From NCBI RefSeq assembly GCF_018294505.1, contig NC_057794.1, forward strand, positions 188,575,716 to 188,639,715: 64,000 nucleotides of DNA, read 5' to 3'. This document shows, piece by piece, positions 37,337 through 48,545 of this stretch; within the stretch, counting starts at the first letter, position 1; each line of letters starts with the position of its first letter. Under the pieces are notes generated by a model. It saw only the letters and a list, made by a program, of their open reading frames with translations. It made no database searches and was not told the origin of the DNA. This stretch comes from Triticum aestivum (taxonomy: Eukaryota > Streptophyta > Magnoliopsida > Poales > Poaceae). The position numbers were made by a program, and so were the translations under genes.

Positions 37337-37532
37337 CTTAGTTAGTATGCTTGAATTATTATTATTTTTATGTCAATATTAAACTATTGTCTTGAATCTT
37401 TCGGATCTGAATATTCATGCCACAATAAAGAGAATTAGATTGAGAATTATGCTAGGTAGCATTCCACATCAAAAATTCTGTTTTTATCATTTACCTACTT
37501 GAGGATGAGCAGGAATTAAGCTTGGGGATGCT
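37337..37532 (+). other. Element G internal sequence resuming after H
   Basis: Starts with the CTTAG duplicate and continues the element G 3' module, ending in AAGCTTGGGGATGCT (37518-37532), the polypurine tract before the 3' LTR. Confidence 0.8.
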
Positions 37533-39122
37533 TGATACGTCTCCAATGTAACTATAATTTTTGATTGTTCCATGATATCATATTATCTATTTTGGATGTT
37601 AATGGGCTTTATTTTACACTTTTATATTATTTTTGGGACTAACCTATTAAACCAAGGCCCAGTGCAAATTGTTGTTTTTTTTTTGCCTATTTCAGTGTTT
37701 TGAAGAAAAGGAATATCAAACGGAATCCGAACGGAATGAACCCTTTGGGAACGTGATTTTTGGAACAAACGTGATCCAGAGGACTTGGAGTGGACGTCAA
37801 GAAACGGACGAGGATTCCACGAGGCATGGGGCGCGCCTGCCCCCTGGGCGCGCCCTACCCCCTCGTGGGCCCCTCGTGGCTCAACCGACCTACTTCTTCC
37901 TCCTATATATACTCATATACCCTGAAAACATTCAGGAGCACCACGAAACCCTGTTTCCACCGCCGCAACCTTCTGTACCTAAGAGATCCCATCTTAGGGC
38001 CTTTTCTGGAGCTACACCGGTGGGGGAATCGATCACAGAGGGCCTCTACATCAACTCCATGGCCCCTCCGATGATGTGTGAGTAGTTTACTTCAGACATT
38101 CGGGTCCATAGTTATTAGCTAGATGGCTTGTTCTCTCTCTTTGAATCTCAATACAAAGTTCTCCTTGATCTTCTTGGAGATCTATTTGATGTAACTCTTT
38201 TTACGGTGTGTTTGTCGAGATCCGATGAATTGTGGGTTTATGATCAAGTCTATCTATGAACAATATTTGATTCTTCTTTGAAATCTTTTATGCATGATTG
38301 GTTATCTTTGCAAGTCTCTTCGAATTATCAGTTTGGTTTGGCCTACTAGATTGATCTTTCTTGCAATGGGAGAAGTGCTTAGCTTTGGATTCAATCTTGC
38401 GGTGCTCGATCCTAGTGACAGAAATGGAAACAACACATATTGTATTGTTGCCATCAAGGATAAAAAGATGGGTTTTATATCATATTGCTTGAGTTTATCC
38501 CTCAACATCATGTCATCTTACCTAATGCGTTACTCTGTTCTTATAAACTTAATACTCTAGATGCATGCTAGATAGCGGTCGATGTGTGGAGTAATAGTAG
38601 TAGATGCAGGCAGGAGTCGGTCTACCTGTCACGGACGTGATGCCTATATACATGATCATGCCTAGATATTCTCATAATTATTCACTTTTCTATCAATTGC
38701 TCGACAGTAATTTGTTCACCCACCGTAATACTTATGATATCTTGAGAGAAGCCACTAGTGAAACCTATGGCCCCCGGGTCTATTCTCCATCATATTAATC
38801 TTCCGTCAATAAGCTATTCCTATTATCTTTTATTTTGCAGTCTTTACTTTTAATCTTTATCATAAAAATACCAAAAACATTATCTTATCATCTCTATCAG
38901 ATCTCACTCTCGTAAGTGACCGTGAAGGGAAGGGATTGACAACCCCTTTATCACCTTGGTTGCGAGGTTCTTATTTGTTTGTGTAGGTACGAGGGACTTG
39001 CGTGTGGCCTCCTACTGGATTGATACCTTGGTTCTCAAAAACTGAGGGAAATACTTACACTACTTTGCTGCATCACCCTTTCCTCTTCGAGGGAAAACCA
39101 ACACGGTGCTCAAGAGGTAGTA
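37533..39122 (+). repeat. Element G, 3' LTR (1590 bp)
   Basis: Starts TGATACGTCTCC and ends AAGAGGTAGTA (the 5' copy ends AGCA). It has a 9-bp GC hairpin (37829-37855) and a TATA box (37904-37911). Followed by GGGCC, the right target duplicate. Confidence 0.9.
37904..37911 (+). promoter_or_regulatory. TATA box of the element G 3' LTR
   Basis: TATATATA in the same context as in the 5' LTR. Confidence 0.5.
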
Positions 39123-39127
39123 GGGCC

Positions 39128-40267
39128 CGAGGTTGATAGCCACCTTCAGGTGATGCAACTCCTCCACCAGCCAGAGGCCTTCGACTTCAAGGCGAGTGTT
39201 GACATCCACGAGTTCTCCGTTGAGTCGGCTCATCGCTCCCATCATCTCCTAAAAAGATCTCGTGGCAGATGACACTCCGCCCGTGCGCAAGCTTTAGCGC
39301 ACAACCAGGTCTATCCCCCGCAGCAGGGGGCTGGGGGCTGGCGCCTACCAGGTCACCGTCCGGGCTTCAGCAGGGGTCCGGATGGCTTGAGGCCCACTGC
39401 TCGAAAAGAAGCCAGGATCGAAGTCATTAGCCACCGTCCATAACCAGAGGAGGAGCCCTTGGCACACTTGACACGCTCCAAGCGAGGCCACGAAGGAGAG
39501 ATGGCGAAGGCGTGAGCTCAGGGCGCCAAGCTAACTTGTTTGCCTCTCCAGTCAACCTCGCGCCGGGTGCAGCATGCTGGCTTGGGGCGCTCAAGGCCAG
39601 CAGGGAATTCAAGGCAGGAGAAGGTTGCTTCCTAGGAGACTTCGCCGCCTTAGCAGAAGGGACCCTAAGGAGCCACAGTCAGGAGGAGAAGTAGCGCTCA
39701 AGAAATTACAAAGATAAGGTACTCACTCGTCTATGACGATATACTTCCTTTGCTTCAGCGGCTGGCAGGCATCACTGCTGCAGCTTGGGGACCCTCTCCT
39801 CTTGCGGAGCACATTGAAGTCCAGACGGAGCCGGCCGAAGCGTTGGACGTGGCAACTAGCCCGGGGCACGGTTGGTGATGCTCCCAAAGAGACGGCCTCG
39901 GGAGTGCTGGGCTGAGGAGAGCCCTCGGGCACCGCCTTGTGATGGCCTGCCAAGACCTCGGAAGCTTCAACCTCAGGAGCAGTGGATTGTGTCGCCCCCT
40001 CAGCTGTTATCCCTAGGCAAGAGTCACGGGCTCCGGGGGGTGGCACCTCGGGAGACTCGAGCGGCGTCGACGCCTCAGCACCCGCGCCTCCGGCCTCCAG
40101 CGGTGCTCGCCCCCCTGCATCCACTCTTGGGGCAAGCTCAGCACTGGCGGCAGGGAGAGGAGCCATGGAGACAGGGTTCTCGCGAGGCCCTTCAAGGCCA
40201 ACTAGGCGCAGCCCCCATTCATCGAAAGGGGGCATCTACCCCGCGAACTCCATCCTGTTTGAGCAGC
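39128..40267 (-). pseudogene. Family C antisense gene, plus-oriented copy: exon 2 start, intron and exon 1 end
   Basis: Minus strand. Exon 1 C-terminus is open from 40235 (MPPFDEWGLRLV) to 39723 (ending KYIVIDE, then TGA). The stop overlaps a strong splice donor GTGAGT at 39726-39721, so the gene probably continues across an intron into the coiled-coil exon at about 39556-39128. That exon runs into element G and resumes at 19098. The exon 1 tail is rich in Ala, Pro, Ser and Glu and looks disordered. Solo LTR I interrupts exon 1 upstream. Antisense extra genes before the 3' LTR are known in Tat-lineage Gypsy elements of plants; their function is not established. Confidence 0.65.
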
Positions 40268-40272
40268 AGTAC
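40268..40272. repeat. Left target-site duplicate of solo LTR I (AGTAC)
   Basis: AGTAC is repeated at 41193-41197. The uninterrupted family C copy at about 55630-55650 reads GCAGCAGTACAAGAGACAGC. Confidence 0.95.
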
Positions 40273-40273
40273 T

Positions 40274-40579
40274 GATGAGGACATCAATACCATTGTTACA
40301 CCCACAGCCCCTGCTGCTATACATACTGGACCAATTACTAGAGCTCGCGCATGCCAATTAAATTATCAGGTACTTTCGTTTCTTGTTAATGATTCTAATG
40401 TTCATGAGAATATGATGCTGCCTAAATTGGATACATTTGTTTTGCATACAAATGAAGGGCTTGGCGTGGATAAGAGGGATGAACACTGGAGCAAGACCAA
40501 GCATGGAGATGATGGCATGCGCAAGGGGATCAAGAACGGAGTTACAAGTGATGATTTCAGGAATTTGAAGCCACCATAA
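40274..40579 (+). CDS. Polyprotein C-terminal tail encoded inside solo LTR I
   Basis: Open from the second base of the LTR to TAA at 40577-40579, 101 codons. Key motif is GPITRARA, followed by LNYQVLSFL and HENMMLPKLDTF, and the tail ends DDFRNLKPP. This matches the C-terminal extension after integrase in certain grass Gypsy polyproteins. In a full element the frame would enter from the internal region, so this is a tail without its body and has no start of its own. The frame is still open, which suggests a fairly recent insertion. Confidence 0.7.
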   Translation, partial: DEDINTIVTPTAPAAIHTGPITRARACQLNYQVLSFLVNDSNVHENMMLPKLDTFVLHTNEGLGVDKRDEHWSKTKHGDDGMRKGIKNGVTSDDFRNLKPP

Positions 40580-40806
40580 GGAGTGCACGAAGCCTTGGAC
40601 GAAATATACAAGATGACACTTCATAAATTTCGTCCAGAGGCTATTCTAGGTGATGCGTCACCTTATTATTGGGCCAGGCCCATGTATTTTGGAAATACTT
40701 AAGTATACTCTGTTTTTAGAGTCAATATATGTGGGGAAATAAGAGTTAGGTTGGTTTCGGACCGCTCCTCCAAGGGCCAGGAAATCCCCCCCCCCCTCTT
40801 CCTCCA

Positions 40807-40812
40807 TATATA
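40807..40812 (+). promoter_or_regulatory. TATA box of solo LTR I
   Basis: CCATATATACAACCC about 535 bp into the LTR, just after a C-rich run. Confidence 0.5.
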
Positions 40813-41197
40813 CAACCCTTAGGGCGTCATTTAGACTTTGGGTTTTGTTTAGATTAAAGTTCCCATAGCTGAAATTCACGTACTTCGTTTGTGTTCAACA
40901 ACCAGACAAAGGCATCACTGAACCCCACCTTGATCAATAAAGCTTTCCTCTTATATTCGCAGTAACCAGATTACAATCTTAGTTTCTTGCTTGTTCTTCG
41001 TTTGCATGTAGGAAACAGACCTTCATGGTCAGGTTGATCGTGCTCCGGCGTGGTCAATAACCTCTCGGAGTTGGTTTACCGATTGCTAAGGCGCGACGTC
41101 CTTGCACATTCATAGTCGGATCATCAAAGTCGACTTCCTCTAGAACAATAGCCACCATCTCATCAAAAGATGGGACACCTTTGCCTCTATCAAGTAC

Positions 41198-42089
41198 AAG
41201 AGACAGCCCTCCTGCGGCATGTCAGCTGGCGAGGGGTTGCCCGTCAAGACCTCGAGCACTGTTCTTTGCACCTCGAGCGGAAGCCCCGACTCCTAAAGCC
41301 TCATGCGATCCTGGCCACCGGACAGGGCCCACAGCGGCCGGGAATGGCACTGGAGTGGGGCAACGCGGCATCGGAGGAACTCCTTCATCACCATAGGCGC
41401 GTTCATGCCAAGATCTTTCAGCCTCTTCAACCGGAGCTAGACGAAGTCAAGGCGGGGGTCAGCAAGCTTCTAGTGGCCCCAGCCGGAGCTGGGAACGGCG
41501 GGCGCCGAGGGGGCGAGAGTAAGGGGCTGAGCACACCGACGTCCACATACACCCATCGTTCCCGAAACTCGCTTGAGGATGATGGCATCTCAAAATCGAT
41601 CCCCAAGCTAGCCGTCGCAGCCACGGCCTGGAAACTCAAGCATCCCGAGCACTGCCGAGGGCTAGTCAGGTGCAGCGAGAAGAAATGGCGCAGTAGGGCC
41701 ACGGAAGGGGGAATGCCCACCATGGCCTCGCAGACGAAAGCGAAGACAGCAAGAAGGGAGACTGATTGGGGATCCAGGTGCAACATATGGATCTTATAGT
41801 GGGAGAGCATAGCGTTGAAGAAGGCAGAGAAAGGAGGAACCAGGCCATCCCATAGGGCGTCAATGAGGAATGGAACCTCAATGGCTGTCTTGTCGATGGA
41901 GGCGCGCGATGCGGGCCAGGCCACCGTCCTCCCCCATTCATTGAAGTCAGCAGCGAGTGCAGGGAGGACCTTGTCCATGGCATCCTGGTTGAGCACCAGT
42001 GACCGGCCAACGGCGGGTTCAACGGCCGGGGGCGGCCCGGCTGAAGACTGAGGCTTCTTCTTTTCCTTATCCGTTCGCCGGGGCACCAT
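41198..42089 (-). pseudogene. Family C antisense gene, exon 1 N-terminal part (PF04195-like domain)
   Basis: Minus-strand frame from ATG at 42089 to 41427, 220 residues. A basic N-terminus (RRTDKEKKK) is followed at about residues 60-150 by a domain with VPFLIDALWDGLVPPFSAFF, YKIHMLHLDPQSVSLLAVF and FFSLHLTSPRQCSG. This resembles Pfam PF04195 (putative gypsy-type transposon domain), found in plant Gypsy-associated proteins of unknown function. Coding similarity continues past 41427 in another frame to the solo LTR insertion, so there is at least one frameshift. The start lies about 290 bp from the LTR, pointing away from it, so the gene is antisense to the element. A second copy is at 55508-56529. 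Confidence 0.72.
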
Positions 42090-42380
42090 GGCAGCGAGGA
42101 AGGCCGAGCTCGGGACAGATTGGAAGATGAGGTTATTGTTTCAGAAAGGAAGGAGAGTTGGAGGGGTGCGTCACCAACAATGGGGGGATAACTGCGTGAG
42201 CCCGGTGGCCGCCTAGCCAGGCGGATATCAAGGCTATGTGGGGAAGCGGAGACGCCCACGTCTAATCAACCGCCACGCGTCAAACGAGGCCGCGGGCTGT
42301 TGGGCCCCGCGACAGTCCGCACTTTCCCCTTGGCTTCGCCTCGAAGCCAAGCCCGAGCGTGCCATAGGCCCGGGGGCTGC
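42090..42380 (+). other. Family C spacer and polypurine tract before the LTR
   Basis: Non-coding leader of the antisense gene. It ends with GGCCCGGGGGCTGC immediately before TGTCGG, the purine tract and LTR start of the plus-oriented C element. Confidence 0.7.
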
Positions 42381-42545
42381 TGTCGGTGTCCTGGGAACGG
42401 GGGTCCCCAGACTTGCCTGCCTGCGGCCCACAGCGTGGCTCCACTAGCGGCCCTGTATGGCCCATCTTCACCAGCAAACACTCAAGACCCTCACGAGGGG
42501 CCAAGCCTCGCGAGGCGGACGATGCAAGACCTACTCGGGGGCGGG
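42381..42545 (+). repeat. Family C 3' LTR, truncated to about 165 bp
   Basis: TGTCGGTGTCCTGGGAAC onwards matches the complete LTR at 56824 and stops near 42545 within CTCGGGGGCGG. The following sequence is the coiled-coil exon region of an oppositely oriented C element. Confidence 0.8.
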
Positions 42546-44221
42546 TCCAGGTACTGGAGAGGCAAACAAGTTAGCTTGGCGCCTTGAGCCCGCGCCTTCG
42601 TCGTCTCTCCTTCATAGCCTCGCTTGGAGCGCGGCAAGTGTGCCAAGGGCTATTCAACTGGTTATGGATGGTGGCTGAATGACTTTGATCCTAGCTTCTT
42701 CTTCGAGCAGTGGGCCTCAAGCCATCTGGACTCTTGCTGAAGCCCATACGGCGATTCGGGAGGCGCCAGCCCCTAGCCCCCTGCTGGAGGGGGGCGTGCC
42801 ACTTCGGATCCCATCGGCCACCCCTGCTGCGGGGGGCGGACCTGGTTGCGCGCTTAAGCTTGCGCACGGGCAGAGTGTCGTCCACCACGAGATCTTTCAG
42901 GAGGCGATGGGCGCGATGAGCCGACTCGATGGAGAACTCGCGGAGGTTGACGCTCGCCTTGAAGCCAAAGGCCTCCGGATGGTGGAGGAGTGGCATCGCC
43001 TGAAGGTGGCTATCAACCTCGGGTGCCTCCAGCGCGAGCATGCCGGTGCGGAGGCCGAGGCATCCCTGGCCACCTCGGGAGAGGCCAACGCCCGGGCGTT
43101 GGAGGAGGCCAGGGAGGCGGACAATCACCGCGCGACCGTCGGGGAGCATATGCGGGAGCTCCAAGCCTTGAACGCCTCCCTGGAGTAGCAGGTGGAGGCG
43201 CACAAAGTTGCCCTGGCGTCGATGAAGGGCGCCCCGTCCGACACGGAGGAGATCTTGAGGCGCGAAGAAGCACTGTTGCTGGAGGCCACGGAGCGCAGCC
43301 TTGAGCTCGAGCGGTTGGAGATGAGGGAGCGCCAAGTCGCCCAAGCAGAGCATGCTGTCGGCGCGCGCGAGGCCAGGGGCCAGGAGGAGCTCGACCGCAG
43401 GGTGGCCAAGGTTCGCGCAGATCTCGCCGGGCGGTATGACCTGAAGTTGAAGCTCGTGGAGGCCGAAGGTGTGGGTAGGACCGACGCCCTCATGTTAGGG
43501 CTGGCTGAGGCGGAACAGCACGAGAAGGCCGCCGCAGCTGCCCTGGTCTCGGTGCAGGCCGAGCTGGATTCCGCCCGTGCCGAGCTGCTCTCTCTTCAGC
43601 ACCGAGTTGTCAGCACCGAGTCCTTCGCGCAATAGAGCAGGGAGGAGGCACTTCGCCGGCAGACGCTGTTGCGCGATCATGCTCCCATGCTTCGGGACCT
43701 CCGGACAAAGGCCAACTAGGCGCTTGGTACCATCTGCGATGAGCACGCCCCTCATCCCCACGCCGAGGATTACGCCATCCATCTTCGCTTCTTTGCTGAT
43801 ATCGTGACGCACCTGGACAGCCATGTTGAGAGGGCTCATGAGCTAAAGGACGAAAAGAGCCGAGGCCTTCTCGGGCGTGCATTCTCCCGCGTCTTCAGCC
43901 ATCTCCTGAACACCAACCCTGACTTTGTCTCTTGCGGCCCTCATTGCCCCAGTGCCCATGGTCATCCAAGGCCACCTCATGCACTGGGTGGACGACAATG
44001 TGGATGCTCTAGTTAGCGCCTTTGCTTCTAATGATGATGTGGTGGTGGTCACGGCGGACAAGGGCGACGTAATCGATGGCGACGCGGCCGATGGTGGCGT
44101 GGCTGATGGCGGAGCGGCTGATGGCGAAGCGGCTAATGGCGATGTAGACAGGAACAGCGACGGCGCCAGAAGCCTGTCTGGAAGCGATTCAGGGGGCGAG
44201 GCAAGCGATATGTCCGCCTGA
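42546..44221 (+). pseudogene. Family C antisense gene, exon 2 (coiled coil), minus-oriented element copy
   Basis: In the frame starting at 42679 the product is a long Ala/Glu/Arg/Leu-rich coiled coil (about residues 70-345), with heptad-like runs such as RLDGELAEVDARLEAKG and ERSLELERLEMRERQVAQAE. The frame is broken by three TAG stops (43186, 43633, 43717), each of which would be CAG (Gln) with one C-to-T change. After a frameshift near 43930 it ends in the next frame with an acidic tail of repeated Asp-Gly and Ala-Asp-Gly units, stopping at 44221. The 5' part matches 39128-39556 inverted. No enzyme motif is seen; it may mediate oligomerisation. Confidence 0.68.
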
Positions 44222-44791
44222 GCCCTCGCTCCTTTATTTTGAACCTGCATGCGAAAGCTTGGGTACGACCCCTCACGATGTAAGAGCATGTTGGAGAGGG
44301 GAAGCCCCTCATGTAAATAGACTACTACTTCATTCCTTAGGCTAAGCTTAAAGCGTACTTTTGGGTGCTCGCAAACCCCTTGCAGACTTGATGTCTTCAC
44401 TTACTTTGGTTTGGCCGAGCTTCAAACTGGTTTTGCTGTTGCGGACGTACATTCCTTCCGAGAGGAGCCCCTCATGAGTTTGCGAGGTTTTGGTTTCCTG
44501 AGGGTCCGCCTGTCCACCCGAGGAGGCCTCGCGAGAAGCGAGCGCCAGAAATGGTGAGATGCGCGCAGTGCACGTGCGCTGCTGCCAGGCCCCGCTCGCG
44601 AGGTTTCCGGAAAGGGAGGAAGACAGCGCACGTAAATCTCAAACAAAACACGAATCCAAAAACTCACAAAATCAACGCGAACAAGAAACGACGCCCCCCC
44701 ACGTGATTGTCAATGGAAATGCAACTTCAAATTCAAGATCAAAAGCTACGAGTCTAAGCTACAGAAAAGATATCAAAAGCAAATGGCCGCG
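44222..44791 (+). other. 3' flank of the coiled-coil gene
   Basis: Non-coding sequence after the acidic tail, with no recognised motif. It would be 3' UTR plus the adjoining part of the minus-oriented C element. Element B interrupts it; its continuation at 51973 leads directly to gag with no pol between. Confidence 0.45.
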
Positions 44792-44796
44792 TCTGG
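44792..44796. repeat. Left target-site duplicate of element B (TCTGG)
   Basis: TCTGG here against TCCGG at 51968-51972, one transition apart. Confidence 0.75.
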
Positions 44797-46454
44797 TGAT
44801 GTCTACTACAGAACCTTCTTGTAGACATTGTTTGCCATCCAAGTGCAGAGGTTTGTAGGACAGTAGCAAATTTCCCTCAAGTGGATGACCTAAGGTTTAT
44901 CAATACGAGCGAGGCGTAGGATGAAGATGGTCTCTCTCAAACAACCCTGCAACAAAATAGCAAAGAGTCTCTTGTGTCCCCAACACACCCAATACAATGG
45001 TAAATTGTATAGGTGCACTAGTTCGGCGAAGAGATAGTGATACAAGTACAATATGGATGGTAGATATAAGTTTTTGTAATCTGAAAATATAAAAATAGAA
45101 AGGTAGCAAATGGTAAAAGTGAGCACAAACGGTATTGCAGTGCTAGGAAACAAGGCCTAGGGTTCATACTTTCACTAGTGCCAGTCCTCTCAACAATAAT
45201 AACATAACTGGATCATATAACTATCCCTCAACATGCAACAAAGAGTCACTCCAAAGTCACTAATATCGGAGAACAAACAAAGAGAGTATTGTAGGGTACG
45301 AAACCACCTCAAAGTCATTCTTTTCGATCAATCAGTTGGGCTATTCCTATAAGTGTCACAAACAGCCCTAGAGTTCGTAGTGAAATAACACCTTAAGACG
45401 CAAATCAACCAAAACCCTAATGTCACCTAGATACTCCAATGTCACCTCAAGTATCCGTGGATATGATTATACGATATGCATCACACAATCTCAGATTCAT
45501 CTATTCAAACAACACAAAGAACTTCAAAGAGTGCCCCAAAGTTTCTACCGACGAGTCAAGACGAAAACGTGTGCTAGCATAAGTTCACGAGGTCACGGAA
45601 CTCGCAAGTTGATCACCAAAACATACATCAAGTGGATCAAGTGATATCCCATTGTCACCACAGATAAGCACATACAAGACATACATCAAGTGTTCTCAAA
45701 TCCTTAAAGACTCAATCCTATAAGATAACTTCAAAGGGAAAACTCTATTCATCACAAGAGAGTAGAGGGGGAGAAACATCATAAGATCCAAATATAATAG
45801 CAAAGCTCGCAATACATCAAGATTGTGCCGACTCAAGAACATGAGAGAGAGAGAGATCAAACACATAGCTACTGGTACATACCCTCAGCCCCGAGGGAGA
45901 ACTACTTCCTAATCGTCATGGAGAGCGTCGGGATGATGAAGATGCCCACCAGAGAGGGATTCCCCCCCCCCTCCGGCAGGGTGCTGGAATAGGTCTAGAT
46001 TGGTTTTCGGTGGCTACGGAGGCTTCTGGCGGCGGAACTCCTGATCTAGGTTTCTTTCTGGAAGTTTTGGGTTATACAAGAGGTGTTGGAGTCGGGAACA
46101 AGGCAGGGGGGTCTCCGGGCTGTCCACGAGGCAGGGGGCGCGCCCAGGGGGTGGGCCCGCCCCCTACCCTCATGGGCAGCCCGAGACTCTACTGGCCCAA
46201 TTCTTTTACTTCTTGTCCTTCTTCTGGTCCAAAATAAGTTCCGTGAAGTTTCAGGTCAATTGGACTCCGTTTGGTATTCCTTTTTTTGTAAAACTCAAAA
46301 CAAGGAAAAAACAGAAACTGGCACTGGGCTCTAGGTTAATAGGTTAGTCCCAAAAATCATATAAAATAGCATATAAATGCATATAAAACATCCAAGGTTG
46401 ATAATATAATAGCATGGAACAATCAAAAATTATAGATATGTTGGAGACGTATCA
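44797..46454 (-). repeat. Element B, 3' LTR (1658 bp)
   Basis: Colinear with 50284-51967. It carries a short GA run (about 45846-45856), a GC-rich near-perfect hairpin (46134-46164) and a TATA-like box that has become TGTATAA on the minus strand (46071-46077). Confidence 0.88.
46134..46164. other. U3 hairpin of the element B LTR
   Basis: GGGGGCGCGCCC (46134-46145) pairs with GGGCCCGCCCCC (46153-46164), 11 of 12 pairs, 7-nt loop. It lies about 57 bp upstream of the TATA-like box on the minus strand. Confidence 0.6.
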
Positions 46455-46469
46455 AGCATCCCCAAGCTT
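46455..46469 (-). other. Polypurine tract of element B
   Basis: Minus strand AAGCTTGGGGATGCT abuts the 3' LTR. It is the same 14-mer core as the tracts of F and G. Confidence 0.75.
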
Positions 46470-48521
46470 AATTCCTACTCGTCCTCGAGCAGGTAAATGA
46501 TAAAAACGGAATTTTGATGTGGAATGCTACCTAACATATTTATCAATGTAATGTTATTTATTATGGCAAGAATATTTAGATCCATAAGATTCGAGACAAC
46601 AGTTTAATATTGACATAAAGTTAATAATACTTCAAGCATACTAACCAAGCAATTATGTCTCCTCAAAATAACATAGCCAAAGAAAGCTCATCCTACAAAA
46701 TCATATAGTTTGGCTATGCTTCATCTTTGTCACACAAAAATGCTCTCATCATGCACAACCCCGATGACAAGCCAAGCAATTGTTTAATACTTTAGTAATA
46801 TCAAACTTTTTTCAACTTTCACGTAATACATGAGCGTGAGCCATGGATATAGCACTATGGGTGGAATAGAATATGATGATGGAGGTTGTGTGGAGAAGAC
46901 AAAAAAGGAGAAAGTCTCACATTGAGGCGGCTAATCATCGGGCTATGGAGATGCCCATCAATTGATGTCGATGCAAGGAGTAGGGATTGCCATGCAACGG
47001 ATGCACTAGAGCTATAAATGTATGAAAGCTCAACAAAAGAAACTAACTGGGTGTGCATCCAACTTGCTTGCTCACGAAGACATAGGGCATTAGAGGAAGC
47101 CCATTGTTGGAATATACAAGCCAAGTTCTATAATGAAAAATTCCCACTAGTATACGAAAGTGACAAAACAAGAGACTCTCTATCATAAAGATCATGGTGC
47201 TACTTTGAAGCACAAGTGTGGAAAAAAGGATAGTAGCATTGTCCCTTTTTTTATTTTTTATTTGGCCTTTCTTTTTTCTTCTTTTTTTGGCCTTTATTTT
47301 TATTTTATTTGGGACAACGCTCTATTACTGATGATCATCACACTTCTATTTATTTACAACTCAAAGATTACAACTCGATACTATAACAAAGTATGACTCT
47401 ATATGAGTGCCTCCGGCGGTGTACCGGGATGGGCAATGAATCAAGAGTGACATGTATGATAAATTATGCATGGTGGCTTTGCCACAAATACGATGTCAAC
47501 TACATGATCATGCAAGGCAATATGACAATGATGAAGCGTGTCATAATAAATGAAACGGTGGAAAGTTGCATGGCAATATATCTCGGAATGGCTATGGAAT
47601 TGCCATAATAGGTAGGTATGGTGGATGTTTTGAGGAAGATATAAGGAGGTTTATGTGTGACAGGCGTATCATATCACGGGGTTTGGATGCACCAGCGGAT
47701 TTTGCACCAACTCTTGATGTGAGAAAGGGCAATACACGTTACCAAAGAGGCTAGCAATGATGGAAGGATGAGAGTGCATATAATCCATGGACTCAACATT
47801 AGTCATAAAGAACTCACATACTTATTGCAAAAATCTACAAGTCATCAAAAACCAAGCACTACGCACATGCTCCTAGGGGGATAGATTGGTAGGAAAAGAC
47901 CATCGCTCGTCCCCGACCGCCACTCATAAGGAAGACAATGAAAGAAACACCTCATGCTTCAAATTTGTCACACAACGGGACTTGCAAACCTCAAAACAAG
48001 TATTTCTCAAATTCACAGTTACTCAACTAGCACGACTCTAATATTACCATCTTCATATCTCAAAACAATTATCAAGCATCAAAATTCTCATAGTATTCAA
48101 TGCACTTTATATGAAATTTTTATTATACCCACCTTGGATGCCTATTATAGTAGGACTAATTTCATAACCAAAGCAAATTACCATGCTGTTCTAAAAGACT
48201 CTCAAAATAATATAAGTGAAGCATGAGAGTTCATCTATTTCTTCAAAATAAAACCACCGCCGTGCTCTAAAAGGATATAAGTGAAGCACTAGAGCAAACG
48301 ACAAACTACTCCGAAAGATATAAGTGAAGATCAATGTGTAGTCGAATAATTATGTAACTATGTGAAGGCTCTCTAACATTTAATAATTTCAGATCTTGGT
48401 ATTTTATTCAAACAGAAAAAAAAAGAAAAGAAAATAAAATGACGCTCCAAGCAAAACACATATCATGTGGTGAATAAAAATATAGCTCCAAGTAAAGTTA
48501 CCGATGAACGAAGACGAAAGA

Positions 48522-48545
48522 GGGGATGCCATCCGGGGCATCCCC
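48522..48545. other. Conserved hairpin 2, element B
   Basis: GGGGATGCC (48522-48530) pairs with GGCATCCCC (48537-48545) around a 6-nt loop whose sequence differs from those of G and E. On the minus strand it is preceded by AAGCTT, as in the others. Confidence 0.75.

Larger units (their letters stand above)
19099..39122 (+). mobile_element. Element G: Athila-like (Sabrina-type) retrotransposon, split by element H
   Basis: LTRs at 19099-20684 and 37533-39122 are colinear and start TGATAYGTCTCCAA. Target duplicates are GCGCC (19094-19098) and GGGCC (39123-39127), one mismatch. The uninterrupted site is seen on the opposite strand near 43020 (CTCGGGTGCCTCC). Without H the element is about 7.6 kb. 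It has a primer site and a decayed gag-like region but no recognisable pol, so it would depend on enzymes from another element. The LTR resembles Triticeae Sabrina by recognition only. Confidence 0.88.
40273..41192 (+). mobile_element. Solo LTR I (920 bp), Gypsy, probably CRM-like
   Basis: Begins TGATGAGGACATC and ends TGCCTCTATCA with AGTAC on both sides, so it is a solo LTR from unequal recombination. Its first third is coding (see 40274-40579), and a TATA box follows at 40807-40812. LTRs that contain the 3' end of the polyprotein are known in the CRM/centromeric chromovirus group, and the GPITRARA tail fits, but family assignment is from recognition only. Confidence 0.88.

Noticed and set aside
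39872..40579. 235-codon plus-strand frame read as one gene
   Set aside because: It is an artificial fusion: the first half is the reverse of the family C exon 1, the second half is the coding tail inside solo LTR I, and the AGTAC insertion junction lies in the middle.
45420..45644. Short frame in the B LTR repeated at 50910-51164
   Set aside because: It is LTR sequence on the strand opposite to the element and is not conserved in length between the two LTRs.
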